A stretch of 64,000 nt of DNA from Apoderus coryli (GCA_911728435.2 OU452200.1:27109715-27173714); one strand, 5' to 3'; counted from the first letter of the stretch, positions 11,789 through 23,890 are shown. The notes: generated from the sequence alone by a model not told the origin. A program made the numbers and translations.

Positions 11789-14200
11789 CACAGGCCAACA
11801 AAATGAAAAAAAAAATTTGGTGCCAGAAATCTAACATCTGATTTTAGATGTTTTTAATGTGCTGATTCCAAAAATGCCACCAGATTTTTTCTATCAGCTC
11901 TAGTTTTTGAGATACACGTTACAGGTTAAATGATATATTTTTTTCTGATAAAGGACAACAAATAAAGAGATAAATATGTACTTAATCGTCAAAATAGGAA
12001 TTTCCCAGAATCTAATTAGCCAAATGGATACCTGGAATTGTCCCTGACCCAATGTTCCTATACTAGGAACTACTCAATACAATGCTCTTACTTACTTTTA
12101 TACCTGTAATTGCCTATGACCCGATCCTTCTATACCTGCTTGGCTGTACTTGATTTAGTATATTACTGAGTTTTCCCAAGTAAAGTTGTGCTATCATTTT
12201 GTGTAAATTTTGGTCGTTTTGTAGTATCAAGACACTAAACTGAAACAATGGCATCCACAAGCAGACGTACCTGTGCAAATCATCCCGATGTTTTTTGTTA
12301 TGTGTGTGGTGAATACACTTTGAAAGAGAGCAGAAAAAGGATTTCTGACTTTGTGAAAAGAGCTTATCTTGCCTATTTTGGCGTTCATTTAGGAGATCAA
12401 GATAAATCTTGGGCCCCACATTTCATATGTAAAACATGTGTTGAACATTTGCGACAGTGGACAACTGGAAAGAGGAAGTGCCTAAAGTTTGGTGTACCAA
12501 TGGTTTGGAGAGAACCGCGGAACCATCATGACGACTGCTATTTTTGTCTCGTTAATATTAAAGGCATAAATAGAAACAATAGACACAAATGGACATATCC
12601 TGATCTAGATTCTGCAAGAAGGCCTGTAGTGCATTCGGAAGAAATACCCGTTCCATCATTCAGCAGTCTACCCAAACTGACAGAAGATGATACAGAAACA
12701 TCAACGTCTGACGAAGTTAAAAGAATTCAATCAGAAAACGACAGCGATTTTGAAGCAGATTTAGCAACTCCGCAGTGTTTCAATCAAGAAGAACTAAACG
12801 ATCTTATAAGAGACCTGAATCTCTCAAAGGAATCCGCTGAATTACTTGCATCCAGATTAAAAGAAAAAAATCTACTTTGTCGAGGTACTAATATTACATT
12901 TTATCGTAAAAGAGATAAGGATCTGCTGCCTTTTTTCACTCAGGAAAATGACTTGGTATTCTGTAACAATATAAAAGGGCTCTTAGAAAAAATGGGTTTG
13001 CCTGAATACACTCTAGATGATTGGCGCCTTTTTATTGACAGTTCAAAACGTAGTTTAAAATGTGTTCTTTTACATAACGGTAACAAATATGGCTCAATTC
13101 CTATTGGTCATTCTACTACCATGAAGGAAGAATATGAAACAATAGCATTAGTTTTGAGAAAAATTAAATACGAAGAACATCAGTGGTCAATTTGTGTTGA
13201 TTTAAAAATGATTAACTTCCTCCTTGGACAGCAGAGTGGTTATACAAAATATCCTTGTTTTTTGTGCCTTTGGGACAGCAGAGCTAAAAATGAGCACTGG
13301 GTTAACAAAAATTGGCCTTCAAGAGATGTCATGATTCAAGGAATACAAAACGTGATCAACGAACCTTTGGTTTCAAGAGAAAAAATCTTACTTCCGCCCT
13401 TGCATATCAAGCTAGGCCTAATGAAGCAATTTGTGAAGGCCTTAAATCGAGATGGAAATTGTTTTGGGTATTTGTCACGTAAATTTCCTGGCATTAGCAC
13501 GGAAAAACTAAAAGCTGGTATATTTGATGGTCCTCAAATAAGGCAACTTGTTAAAGATCCACAATTCACCACATCAATGAACGAGACTGAATCTAACGCT
13601 TGGAGTTCATTTGTTCAAGTAGTACAAAATTTTCTTGGCAATCATAAAGCAGACAATTACGTAGAATTAGTGGAAACTATGCTTTCAAATTTTAATATTC
13701 TCGGCTGTAACATGAGTATAAAAGTTCACTACCTCCACAGCCACCTAGATCGTTTTCCAGAAAACTTAGGTGATTGTAGTGAAGAACAGGGGGAAAGATT
13801 CCACCAGGATATTAAAACTATGGAAGATCGTTATCAAGGACGATGGGATAGCCACATGATGGCGGACTACTGCTGGAGCCTTCAGCGAGACTGCCCTAGT
13901 AAACTCCATTCTAGAAAATCGTATAAAAGAAAATTTTTATGTGATTAGTGACTAATGTAATTATGTAAATTAAGTTTTTGCAATAAATACTTAAATCCAT
14001 GTGTCTTTGTTTTTTTTAACTGTCAATAGTAATATTATATATTATAACAGTTATAACGTAAATTATATACACAATTTTTTAAAAAATCTCAAAAACTAGA
14101 TCTGATAGACAAAATCTGAGAACCTTTTTACATTCTGCATCCAAAAATTACTCAGGAACAGTTAAAAAATCGCAGGCACCAAAATGTGTGTTGGCCTGTG
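11789..14200 (+). mobile_element. TIR DNA transposon carrying an intact 566-aa protein
   Basis: The left end is CACAGGCCAACA and the right end is its complement TGTTGGCCTGTG. Homology continues inward: TTTGGTGCC near both tips, then CTATCAGNTCTAGTTTTTGA about 100 bp in on both sides. Together these make imperfect TIRs of roughly 150 bp. The string TAATAA precedes the left end (11783-11788) and follows the right end (14201-14206). This suggests a 6-bp target duplication, although the string is low-complexity. The only gene inside is the 566-aa ORF. The layout is that of an autonomous cut-and-paste element. I cannot assign the superfamily; 6-bp duplications are reported for few families. Confidence 0.82.
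12248..13948 (+). CDS. uncharacterised transposon-borne protein, probable transposase
   Basis: A 566-residue ORF without a break. I do not recognise it as a named superfamily, though proteins with its SGYTKYPCFLCLWDSR motif recur in arthropod genomes. It has cysteine pairs near the N-terminus (C-Y-V-C at 18-21, C-K-T-C near 61, C-Y-F-C near 100) that could form a zinc module. A Glu/Asp/Ser-rich linker follows at about 130-190. D264 in LFIDSSKRSLKCVLLHNG, D318 in SICVDLKM and E512 in CSEEQGERFHQDI are candidates for a DDE triad. The Cys pair in PCFLCLWD, just after D318, would fit a zinc insertion in an RNase H fold. The role as transposase rests on the flanking TIRs and is an inference. Confidence 0.75.
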   Translation: MASTSRRTCANHPDVFCYVCGEYTLKESRKRISDFVKRAYLAYFGVHLGDQDKSWAPHFICKTCVEHLRQWTTGKRKCLKFGVPMVWREPRNHHDDCYFCLVNIKGINRNNRHKWTYPDLDSARRPVVHSEEIPVPSFSSLPKLTEDDTETSTSDEVKRIQSENDSDFEADLATPQCFNQEELNDLIRDLNLSKESAELLASRLKEKNLLCRGTNITFYRKRDKDLLPFFTQENDLVFCNNIKGLLEKMGLPEYTLDDWRLFIDSSKRSLKCVLLHNGNKYGSIPIGHSTTMKEEYETIALVLRKIKYEEHQWSICVDLKMINFLLGQQSGYTKYPCFLCLWDSRAKNEHWVNKNWPSRDVMIQGIQNVINEPLVSREKILLPPLHIKLGLMKQFVKALNRDGNCFGYLSRKFPGISTEKLKAGIFDGPQIRQLVKDPQFTTSMNETESNAWSSFVQVVQNFLGNHKADNYVELVETMLSNFNILGCNMSIKVHYLHSHLDRFPENLGDCSEEQGERFHQDIKTMEDRYQGRWDSHMMADYCWSLQRDCPSKLHSRKSYKRKFLCD

Positions 14201-14952
14201 TAATAATAGTGATGTCGAAAATGATGTAGAGTGTAGTTGTCTGATATTCACGTAGGTACACCAGATTTTTAATTTTTGATTGTGGTACTAAATAACAAAA
14301 AAACATTTTAGAATTTTTAAAAAAGGCCACAGCGATGGTCGAAACTTCAAAGTAAATCATATGACATAAGTAAAAAATGTGTATTTTTATTATATGACCT
14401 TTTATAAGTTATGACAACAAATTAAAGGAGTTCTATCGCAGCTTTCGGATTATGGAGTCTAAAGTATGTTAGCATTATTGTTATTAAATGACTAACAAGT
14501 TCACTAATTTCTGTATTGAAAATTTTAAATCACTCATGAAAACTAAACAAGGACAAATATTCACTTCGTGTTGAGATTGACAAATTCCTCGAGAACACTA
14601 ACAGTGTCAATTAAACTCGTATACTTGGAAGTCAATCAATTTCAAATAAAATATCCAAATTATGAAGTCACCTAAAATCGCATATATTTATGGAAAGCTA
14701 TCAAAAATTATACTTATTCTGTAGTAAAATTTAAGCCCGTTTATAACAACTAAACGTCTTCTAACTGGTTAAGGAGTGTAGTTCCAGAACTTACAATATT
14801 CCACATATCATTCGTCTATTTTGCTACTCCTCAAATTATATTATTATTAATTTATTAATATTATAAAAAATAATTACTCGCAAATTCAAAAGTGGAATAT
14901 AATACAGTTAGATAATTCTTGAACCACGTAGTTTAAAACTAAGAACATTTTT

Positions 14953-15625
14953 ACTTTCCCGCTCATTGAAAGTATTGTGAACGCGTTAAAAAAATTTTGA
15001 GATAAAGACGGATATAACCATTTTGAAGTTCCCTGAGACGATTAAGACCATTTCCAAACGCTTAACAAATTGAGCTAAATTTTGGTATATGAGTTTGGGG
15101 CAGTCCTAGGACCAAGCCATTAGATTTTGGTTGAAATCGCTTAAGCCCTGTGATAGCGGTGGACAAAACCGCTAAATGTTCATATATCAGTAGGGGTCGA
15201 GTGATACATCATTTTAGAGCTTTACAGGGATAGGTCACGTTTGATATTTGCCCCAATAATTCTCGAGAAAATAGCGTTTAAAATTTCACCAGTTTCTTAG
15301 TTGTAACATATATAACAAATAAAATACTATATATATTACCACGTCTCCGGTGGGTCATTGGTAGGTCATTCGCTTCGCGTGCACAAGGTTACGCGTTCAA
15401 GTCCTAGCTGTGGCAATACTTTTTTTTTCCAATTTTTGAATAAAGTTTGTTATGTTAGTTTATTGGAAATAATGAAAATAATACAATTATAATAAAAATA
15501 ATTATTAAAATTCTGTTTCGTTACACAGGTCATATATTTTTGATTATATTATGTCTTTCCCGGAAAGTTTTGTGATGGCACAACCGATTTTTTATAAGTT
15601 TCATTAGCTTTCTTTATGATTACCC
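14953..15625. repeat. dispersed repeat with tRNA-like segment, copy A
   Basis: Shares blocks with copy B (46937-47960): ACTTTCCCGC..GAAAGTATTGTGAACGCG, TTGAGATAAAGACGG, ATATGAGTTTGGGG, TAGGGGTCGA, and AAAATTTCACCAGTT. It then has a tRNA-like segment, then TTAGTTTATTGGAAATAAT. No ORF. Probably a SINE-like or composite non-autonomous element. Confidence 0.7.
15337..15414 (+). other. tRNA-like segment inside repeat copy A
   Basis: About 78 nt with a D-arm/A-box-like TGGGTCATTGGTAGGTC and a B-box-like GCGTTCAAGTCCT. The 3' end CTGTGGCA is partly complementary to TTACCACG at the 5' end. The anticodon arm is poor and the segment sits inside a dispersed repeat. It is a tRNA-derived pol III promoter relic rather than a working tRNA gene. 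Confidence 0.6.
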
Positions 15626-15837
15626 GACCTCACTGCTTTGAACTAATCTTAATTCTTGTAACGGGGCTTGTACGTTTCCTCGACAGTTTTTATTAATTTT
15701 TGTACCCTTTCTACTTACGGAAAGCACAGATAATCACCACTACCTACGTGACTTTGTGAATCAAATTATAATAACCTTCTTATTATTGTATTACAATTAC
15801 ATTTCATTGTTTTATTGACCATTAATTGGTATTAAAC

Positions 15838-16430
15838 ATATACATTGGCAAGTCAAATATACAAGCACAAGTAAAGCCTGGATATTTTTAAATCTAAGAC
15901 AAAACTCAATTTATATAATAGCCAACTTAATCATGTAAATAGTTAATGCAACTTCGGCAATAATATAAGACAAACAAGTAACATAATAAACGATAGGTAC
16001 AAACATTGCAAAGTATTATATAAAATCAAAAGAAAACACGGCTTCAGGACGCACGAGGAAATGAGCTTCGCAAGTCACGACACACGAGTATAAATCTCCA
16101 CATACTACTCCTGCACTGTATAAAAGCAATTTTCGACCAAGAATTATTTTAATTTATTCTGAAATAAATTTAAAGACACTGAATCTTTAATGACATGCGG
16201 TAGCATATTATAACAATATATTATGCCAGAATAATTCGGCAACTGCCTTGCCTCTCGTGGCATAAGTATGTAGTGAACCATTAGACGATGTACGGTTCTC
16301 GAAGCTAGATGTCATCAGCTTGAGTAAGTAAACAGAAGCCACTGTCAAAATGCCTTCTTTTCAGAAAGTATCCCTACAAGAGAAGTCATAAATATGGTAG
16401 ACCGAATATGCAGCGCATTATTCTCTTCTG
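15838..16430 (-). mobile_element. non-LTR retrotransposon 3' end relic
   Basis: The minus strand reads LMPREARQLPNYSGIIYCYN, MLPHVIKDSVSLNLFQNKLK, then (after a stop or shift) FLVENCFYTVQE. This aligns with the C-terminal reading of the copy at 192-445. It shares the terminal string TACATTGGCAAGT with the window's first bases, so both are 3' ends of one LINE family. Several stops show it is decayed. Confidence 0.65.
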
Positions 16431-19135
16431 TGAAACAAATACGCGTTATATCTCACTAGATCTATACCCCATGCGATTATGTTATAAGAGATAATTGAAT
16501 AAATAAGGGCATAATATACAGTCATCAAGCTTTCCGAGTTCATGTAACGTTTCTAAGTATATTAGAGAGATTCTAATAGCGTTTATCAGAAATAAGTAAT
16601 TCTGTATGAACATTTTTTATAGAATTCTCTCATATGCTGCATAAGAGCCTAGCATTATGCTGTTGGCAGAGTTCTGCTATTATGTCTCGTAGAGATAACA
16701 TTAACAAAATTGAAAACGACGATATCTGGCATTGGACATATATAAACGAATATACATATATTTGGTATTATTGGCAATATGTAAACCAACGTAAAGTTAA
16801 ACGAGTATATTTCTTAACAAGTATGCTATCTTGTCACATGTCACATCTCAATAAAGTACAAACATATATCTCCGAAATAGAAATTCACAACTGGTTTAAA
16901 ATACGTGACAGACTGTAAATTCTTTATAAAATTAATATACAAAGTACATAAGTAGGTAGTAGTAATACATTTTCAACTGGTCCTTTATTAGAAGATAATA
17001 ATAATTAAGTATTATTATTAGGGGACATAGGGGAGAAAAATTTGTAAATAACTAAACTTTATCTTGTCATAAACGATTAATATTTCTTTGATCACCGAAG
17101 CTTAACATTAAAATATTTTTAATATAATTCCGCATAATCTAGGTCTAAGTTCTGTTCTGCATCCAATAAGAACAACCTGTTAATTTAACTAAAATAGCTT
17201 AAATTCGAAAGCTATTTAGTGTCTTACAATTTTGTCTTGAACCAGTCGCTAGCAATTGCCCACAACCATCAATAAAAAATATTCTAAGAGTATGGGGAAA
17301 AATATATCGTAACACGGTACTAAGAATACGTATTATAGGTTTTAATAATTCATTAGATTTTGATTTTTATCAAAATCTAATGAATTTCCTATTACGAATT
17401 ATTAAGAATACGTATTATAGGTTTTAATAATAGGAAATTCATTAGATTTTGATAAATTGATAATTCGTAATAGGAAATTCATTAGATTTTGATAAAAATC
17501 AAAATCTAATGAATTTCCTATTATAAGTTTTACATTTCCTATTATAAAAACAGGCTAAAAATAGCATATAATAGGAAATGTAAAACTTGTGAGTTGTGCC
17601 AAAAGGTCTTACAATGATTACTTATAGTAAGAATATTTCTTGTTGATTCTTTCTCGTATGTATTGTTTGTGTCACTATTTTTGTTACTAACCTAATGCCT
17701 CTAGGTTCGATCGGTGTTAGATTGCCCCCAAGTCTTCCTAATTATTATCCTTTTTGGCTCTCTATAAGTTCTGGTATTGATGCTAGACATATACCCAGAA
17801 TTTCTTTGCTCACTTTGATTACTTCCTTTAGTTGTCCTGTTTACTATCAAGACACTGTGATTTCCGACTCGATATACATACGAAAAAAATATTTTCGTAT
17901 TTTTCAATTCACTTTTGACACAGAAATTCACTGTGCGACACAATCAATTTTGAAAAATGGGAACGAGTGGGCCTTATATTTTAGCTTCGATCGAAGAACT
18001 TTTTAAACAGAAAATCAAATTTTTTAAGAGAAGTACTTGTAATTATAATATAATATTAACCGTATAATAAGTAATACCTAAGTGAGCGAAGTAGTTGTGA
18101 AATATACAGAAATGCGTTACAAACTTGCCTATTATTTGTATATCTTGATGTCAACCAATGGACCAGAACTCGTCATTGAAATTAATCGGTATAATAAGCA
18201 AAGCCACAAATTCTAAATGCATATATCTGGCAGACCGATATTTAGGACTGTTTAAACTGCTAATTGCGAGATGCTTCATAAACAAGCCAAAACCTTTATA
18301 GCTGTTAATGGAAGTACATCCAGTTTTGATTACGGATTTGTCAATAATGAAACGATGTGGTTGGGATTTGGCAGAGTATTTGTAATAGAAAATGACTTAC
18401 ATATGGTATCTAAATGTACATTTACGCATAGAGTGCTGAAAATGTTGCCTATATTTATACATATTTGTACACACAACACATATAACCGCAACATTATCAA
18501 AATAGTCAAGCGAGTAAAATTTAACAACAAGGGATAAATATACTTTGTCAGCAATTATCTGGGTCATCCAGTTCATTTTATACAGCGTGTTCAAATTGAA
18601 TGTTGCTGTGAGCGATTGTGGAATAACTCAAAACTCAGACAATTTTGAAAATGAAGTTTTCTCAAAAGTAATCATTGAGTACGGTGAACGCCGAACAGAC
18701 AGCTTATTTCAGTATAACATGGTAATTATTCAGACGATGAATTCTAATTGTGAGTATTCTGGTAGTCACCATCCAATAATTAACATATTACGTATTTCTA
18801 ATAGTTATCATAATAGGTAGTTGTTTTAATTGGATATTATAAAATATTTAAAGACTAGTCACGTTCAAATGTAATAAACACTCTCATTGTTAAAAAAATG
18901 TGCTCCATTTACCAGGGACCTTAGTTTCGTGCCGGATCTATGGTGTTTATTATTGGCTATTTTTTTTTACCTCGACCTAAGTACATTAATACTATAAGTA
19001 AAAAACTATTTTCAATTTCTAAATTTAGAGTCGTATATAGCTTGTTAACCCTCTTACTGCATAGTTGCTCGTATTTGTTACAATTGTTTTTATAAAAACA
19101 TTGCACAAGGTGTTTCAGAAAGGTCTCCCAATATT
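16431..19135. other. intronic stretch, no gene recognised outside the palindrome
   Basis: AT-rich sequence between the LINE relic and the Penelope-like fragment. Short ORFs (for example 16634-16918 and 17695-18006) have no family signature. Apart from the palindrome cluster at 17330-17590 I see no structure. Confidence 0.5.
17330..17590. repeat. nested palindromes built from one 22-bp arm
   Basis: The arm AGGAAATTCATTAGATTTTG and its complement recur four or more times. Two near-perfect palindromes result (centres at about 17371 and 17494), plus direct copies of AGAATACGTATTATAGG and an outer pair ATTTCCTATTATA / TATAATAGGAAAT. No coding content. Strong hairpin or cruciform potential. Confidence 0.85.
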
Positions 19136-19411
19136 CTAGGCATATAGTAGGTACATCAAAAAATAAGTGTAGTTTACTATCTGTTCTGACAAACCATCTA
19201 CGTACGGTAAGGACAGGTGTTTAATTGAATTATTAACTATATTGCTGGTGTTTTTGGTAGGTAAACTGTTGTACAATTTATGTCTTCTGGTCTTAAATAT
19301 TTTGTCTATGGTATTTACCGGATATTTATTTTTTATTAGTGCTTTTTCAATAGAACTTTTTCTAAATTCTGGATCTGACAGTTGTATAGCTCTGTCAGCT
19401 AATCCTATGAT
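19136..19411 (-). pseudogene. Penelope-like element reverse transcriptase, C-terminal fragment
   Basis: The minus strand has an open stretch reading IGLADRAIQLSDPEFRKSSI, EKALIKNKYPVNTIDKIFK, and SIKHLSLPYVDGLSEQI, then a stop. The sequences ADRA-IQLSDPEF, a KN-x-YP-x-x-x-ID segment and LPY-V-x-GLSE-x-I are the diagnostic end of Penelope-like RTs, just before the linker to GIY-YIG endonuclease. The catalytic palm is not visible and no GIY-YIG follows, so this is a fragment. It is relevant because Penelope-like elements are the known carriers of hammerhead ribozymes in animals. Confidence 0.8.
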
Positions 19412-19884
19412 TGTATACTCTGGCTATAGTCCCTAGAAGGTGACGATACGCAAAAATCGTTTTTTGGCAATTTCTTTGAAACTATCAAAGGAAACTGCAA
19501 GCAATTTGGCATAGGGGCGTCCTTTTTAAGGAGAAATGCAACCAATATATCGGACCTATCATAGTTTATTCCGAAGCATAATTTACGAGGGGGTTGGAAT
19601 GGTCTAATCACCATATTTTTTTGTGAGTAGTATTATCCAAAAAATGTATCAAAAAGATCAAAACTTCATTTTACATAAAAAAGGTCAAAATGTTTTAAAC
19701 GTGACAGTTTTACATCTGAATGTTGAAGTGTTTTCAAGCAAATTACTTGTCCAAAAAGGTTTTAGAAACTGTTTTAAGTAGGTCAAACTTTAAATAAATG
19801 AGCTCATTCATGACAAATAAAAGTGGAAGTATTCCTGACAAAAGTTTCCTAATTAATCTAAAAAAAATAATAACCACTAATTGA

Positions 19885-20275
19885 ACAACAACATTAATAA
19901 ATCAGAACAAATGCTCAAAACGTCCTCCGTTCCCTTGAATGCATAAACTTATTTTTTCGTTTAAATTAAATGTTAGATTTAACCTTTGACAATTATTTTG
20001 AAGAAGTGTACATTCAAGAATTATTGTGTCTCGTAATTGTTCGACCGTGTGAATTTCATTTGCATATGATTTTGCTTTTAAATCTCCCCAAACCTTGAAG
20101 TCGAAGAGATTCAGGTCTGGAGACCTACGTAGCCAGTGAAATGGAGCATCTGCACCGGGTCCCAGTTGTGTGGGAAATTAATATTTAACCACCGTCGCGC
20201 TCTTCTACAAAAATATGGGGGTACCCCATCAAGCATAAAGATCGTGTCCCTCCTCAGATATTAATTAAGGGTACA
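19885..20275 (-). pseudogene. mariner transposase relic, C-terminal half
   Basis: The minus strand, with frameshifts, reads FMLDGVPPYFCRRARRWLN, FPHNWDPVQ, WLRRSPDLNLFDFKVWGDLK and NEIHTVEQLRDTII, ending GGRFEHLF. It matches the second-Asp block (F-M-x-DG-x-P-x-x-F), the RSPDL-x-x-x-DF block with the third Asp, and the C-terminal HF-x-HL signature. No clear TIRs remain. Confidence 0.75.
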
Positions 20276-21940
20276 TTTTCTAATGTTTCAAATAGATTAT
20301 TTTCTAAAAAATTAGTATAAATATCTCCGTTTAAAATACTAGGAAATTATTGAATCCAAAATAAGGGAATGAAATATGTAAAATGTTTTGCGAAATAGGT
20401 ATTTGAGATATTACAATAGTTGTTTGTCGCATATTATGAAATTCAACAAAAAAGAGCCGGATTGCATGAAATTTTAATGTTGATGTATTCAATCTGTAAT
20501 CACTCTTCAATCCAGTTCAGTCAAATATCATCCCTATTATGAAGATATTGTACTGAAATTTAGTGAAGAAGAATATAGTGGACTTTTAAATAATGTGATT
20601 TGACCATCTTGAAAATTAATAATAATTTCAATTAAATAACTTCACAAATTCATAATTATTTTCTTAAAATGGGACATGTTTATAACTTTCTCTTCGATAT
20701 CGACTCTTGTCTCATTTAAATCGAAAAATACAAGTATTGCTTTTTGTAGATTATATTAATGCATGCATTAAGTTCTTTCACGACAATGTCAGAGTATCGC
20801 GAACACATGATCATCGACGTAAATCAGTAGGTGATGATCACATGAGAGCCTGATATTTAGGGGATCGCTTAATGCAGCACTAATTAATAACGCCTCCTCA
20901 GGTCAGATTGATCTGGGTTTTCTATGAACGATTATTACAATTGTATACCGTATGTCTTCTTAAGAATTATGATCTTCTCCACCATGTTCAACGAGCTTCA
21001 AGTATTTTGTTGTTTAATTTGGAACAGTAGATAAATGACTGGGATTACGTATCTGGAAATTACAGAAAAATATTAAGGCTGCGATAACGCACCTACCTAT
21101 ATTTTGGAAGTGTATACCGTTATCAACGTAAGTAAGTGACCGTCATTTTCAGCTAATCTTATTTAAATTCGATAACTAAATAACTCTAGTTCATTTATTT
21201 CAATTTTAAGTAACTTTATCATTATTCTGATTATGCTTTTTCCACTTTACCTGCTTTTATACTTATTTTGCTCTTGTTTTAAAATCATTGATTTTCAGTT
21301 TACATTTAATATCTCTTACAGCCGTTGCGTCGTGCCAGGCATATTATTAAGGCGTTAATGGCTTTTTTATTAAAACTTCTGAAAATTAATCGGATTTCTT
21401 GAAAGTATATTTCAAACAAGAGACACTTTTAAAGCATAAGCAAACAATCAGATTTAAAATGGGTTTTATTTATTTTATGCATCATGGGAGCTCTTAATTA
21501 AAACAATAGTTGTGAGTAGAACACGCGAGGTGTCAGTGATCATAACCTTACCGCTAGAAAGAAATTTAAAATAAAAAAAAATAATGTTTTGCTATTCACA
21601 TATCTTTTTGTGAATATAATTAACAAGAACAACAATATTTGTATGCACCCGCAAGGCTGATATTCACGAAATCGTTTCACTAGTTATGAGCGTGTAGTAT
21701 TATTATCCTAAAACACAAATATCGACATGCTTGTTTGCATAGTTCAACATCAGCGACAAAGGTATTATAAATGCAATTCGAACAATACCATCTCACTGCT
21801 GTTAAATCGCTAAATACAATTTATAGGCGTATTTTGAGCAGTAAAAATACATAAATCAAAACAATAATATAAAAAATATAATTCAATCCACCAAATCTTC
21901 AGCAGGAGAATATTTTATGCTCTTTCCAGCATCACCCTCA
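20276..21940. other. intronic stretch, no gene recognised
   Basis: No coding family or RNA gene seen. A GC-richer part at about 20780-20940 may be an old repeat end but cannot be assigned. Confidence 0.45.
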
Positions 21941-21942
21941 TA

Positions 21943-23218
21943 CCGGCTGTCCCACTGGGAAGGGATTCGATCGATTATGGAGCAACTATACTGTGGACGA
22001 ATCTGAAAATATGGTGTAGTACTTAGGTCGACGGAACCAATTCAGCTAAAATGTTTTCAAGAATCTAGCACTTCCGGTTATACCGGAAATGGGTGTCAAC
22101 TACCTTATTTCGTTTTAGAAATATTTGAAGTTTTATGTCAATAATGACGTTTCCAGAACTATTATGGAGAATAGTGCTTTTAGAAAATCGAGACTCCACT
22201 GCAAATTTTCTCAGAGATGTCGTAGGATATGCTGTGAAGTACCCCAGTACAGCTTCATCGTCACAAATAGGTTTCCTTCGTTTTATTTTTGTCTTTACGG
22301 ACCCGAAATTTTTGAAATTATCTATTATCCGTTTAACAACTATTGGTGATGGCTTGTGTTTTTCTGGGAACCTGGCAGAAAATGTATCCACACGTTTGTG
22401 ACATCACTCTGTCACATTATCCATAAATGATAAACAAATTTAGATAGTATTCGTTAGTATAATTTATACGCCCGCCATGATTATTACTACTAATTAGTGT
22501 CTACAATTTGTCATAGTTGTTGATTATTTTTGTCAAGTGTCATATTTATTAACTATCTAAAGCCATCATGGCCAACTAAAATCAATTAAATTTCAAATTC
22601 ATATCACTATTGTAATAGAAAAATGTAAAATTACCAATATTTTGAAAACTACCAGTTTTTGGGATAGACATCCTTTCATAAACTTGTCCTTATTTTTGAT
22701 GCAAAAAAATATAAAATGGGGGCTTGCCATTTAAAAATTTTGAATTATGACACTTTTTTCAATTTGATTTTTTACCCTTTTCTTCAAATACCCTGTATTA
22801 ATATTTACTAAAAAAATATACGTAGGCGGCTAAAGTAGGTCTATATCTCCTAGGATATTCTAACAAATTAAATTATTAAAGCTTCCATATAATAAAAAAT
22901 TGTTATTATTCTTTATTCGGAAAACGTCATTTTTGACATAAAATTTCAAATATGTCGAAAACGGCTGGCGATAGGTATAACATGTTCTGTATGAAATATG
23001 TTTAGAATTACAAGGAGCATCCAAAAAATATATAATTTATATAGGGTCGTATTTGAAATAAGGAAGTTGACACCCATTTCCGGTATAACCAGAAGTGCTA
23101 GATTCTTGAAAACATTTTAGCCGAATTGGTCCCGACAAACTAAGTAGCACACCAGATTGTTGTTCCACAGTGTAGTTTCTCCATAATCAATCGAATCCCT
23201 TCCCGGTGGGACACCCGG
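21943..23218 (-). mobile_element. internally deleted mariner-like element
   Basis: Bounded by TA (21941-21942 and 23219-23220). Left end CCGGCTGTCCCACTGGGAAG and right end CTTCCCGGTGGGACACCCGG are inverted repeats, continuing about 160 bp inward (CTCCATAATCGAT-type, then TTTTCAAGAATCTAGCAC, then CCGGAAATGGGTGTCAAC). About 1.28 kb long. It retains only the transposase N-terminus (about 22110-22391, minus). Confidence 0.85.
22110..22391 (-). pseudogene. mariner transposase N-terminal HTH fragment
   Basis: The minus frame reads FSARFPEKHKPSPIVVKRII, NFKNFGSVKTKIKRRKP, YPTTSLRKFAVESRFSKSTI. This is the DUF4817-type HTH followed by the second HTH with a T-S-L-R-[KQ]-x-A motif. It then runs into unrelated sequence and the right TIR. 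The catalytic domain is deleted. Confidence 0.75.
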
Positions 23219-23589
23219 TATACAGGTATAATATCTTGAACTCTTCGGACGGTGGTGTCAAAGCAGTAAGTCGTTGATCTTCAGTATCAAAGTACAGAAG
23301 TGCAATTAATCTTATACTTTTTATTTATATACGTCTTTTTGATTTGTGTTAAATGTATTTTATTAATGCTGTTGAATGGTAACTTAAACTTAATTGCGTT
23401 TTCGCTTTCATCTGAAGTTTCCTATCTAGTTTCTTAGATTTGTTGGCAAAAAAAAAATGTTGATGCTGTATGTTCTATGACATACATTTTTATTTTATTT
23501 ATTTTAAGATCAAACAATAAAACTAAATTGAATATTAAAATTTGATAGCATATGTTCAAGCTTTAAACCAAAGCATAGCTGTCATGATT

Positions 23590-23890
23590 AACAGTTTATA
23601 TTCTTTCGCAGGTATTGATTGAAAAAAACGTCGCAGTGCAGCTTCCGACGCTCTCGTGTATCAGGATCATGTTTATATGTGCGTTCCTTTATTCTTTCCC
23701 AGATTTAAAAGTCCAGGGTCTAAGATCGGGAGGGCCATTGAACAGGATCCAGATTACCAAGCAGGTGGTCCTCAAATTGTTGATTTAGAACCGTTACAAT
23801 GTGTGTGTTTTGAAAGTATATGTTTCCAATTTCCACTGATAGCAAATATTCGATAAATGGTCCATAAATTGCTGTAAAATTTCCAAATAC
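23590..23890 (-). pseudogene. mariner transposase relic (third-Asp region)
   Basis: Translating the minus strand across frameshifts gives QQFEDHLLGNLDPVQWPSRS, then LRP-x-DF-like residues, then KEHTYKHDP and RERRKLHCDVFF. These follow the order of mariner blocks around the third catalytic aspartate (F-x-x-x-W-I-G-x-x-x-P-V-x-WP-x-RSPDL-x-PLDF). Heavily decayed. Confidence 0.5.

Noticed and set aside
12248..13948. Host single-copy gene for the 566-aa protein
   Set aside because: TIRs and a flanking direct repeat frame it, and it is intronless and lies inside another gene's intron.
17695..18006. ORFs on both strands at 17.7-18.0 kb
   Set aside because: No recognisable motif; overlapping readings on both strands suggest chance.
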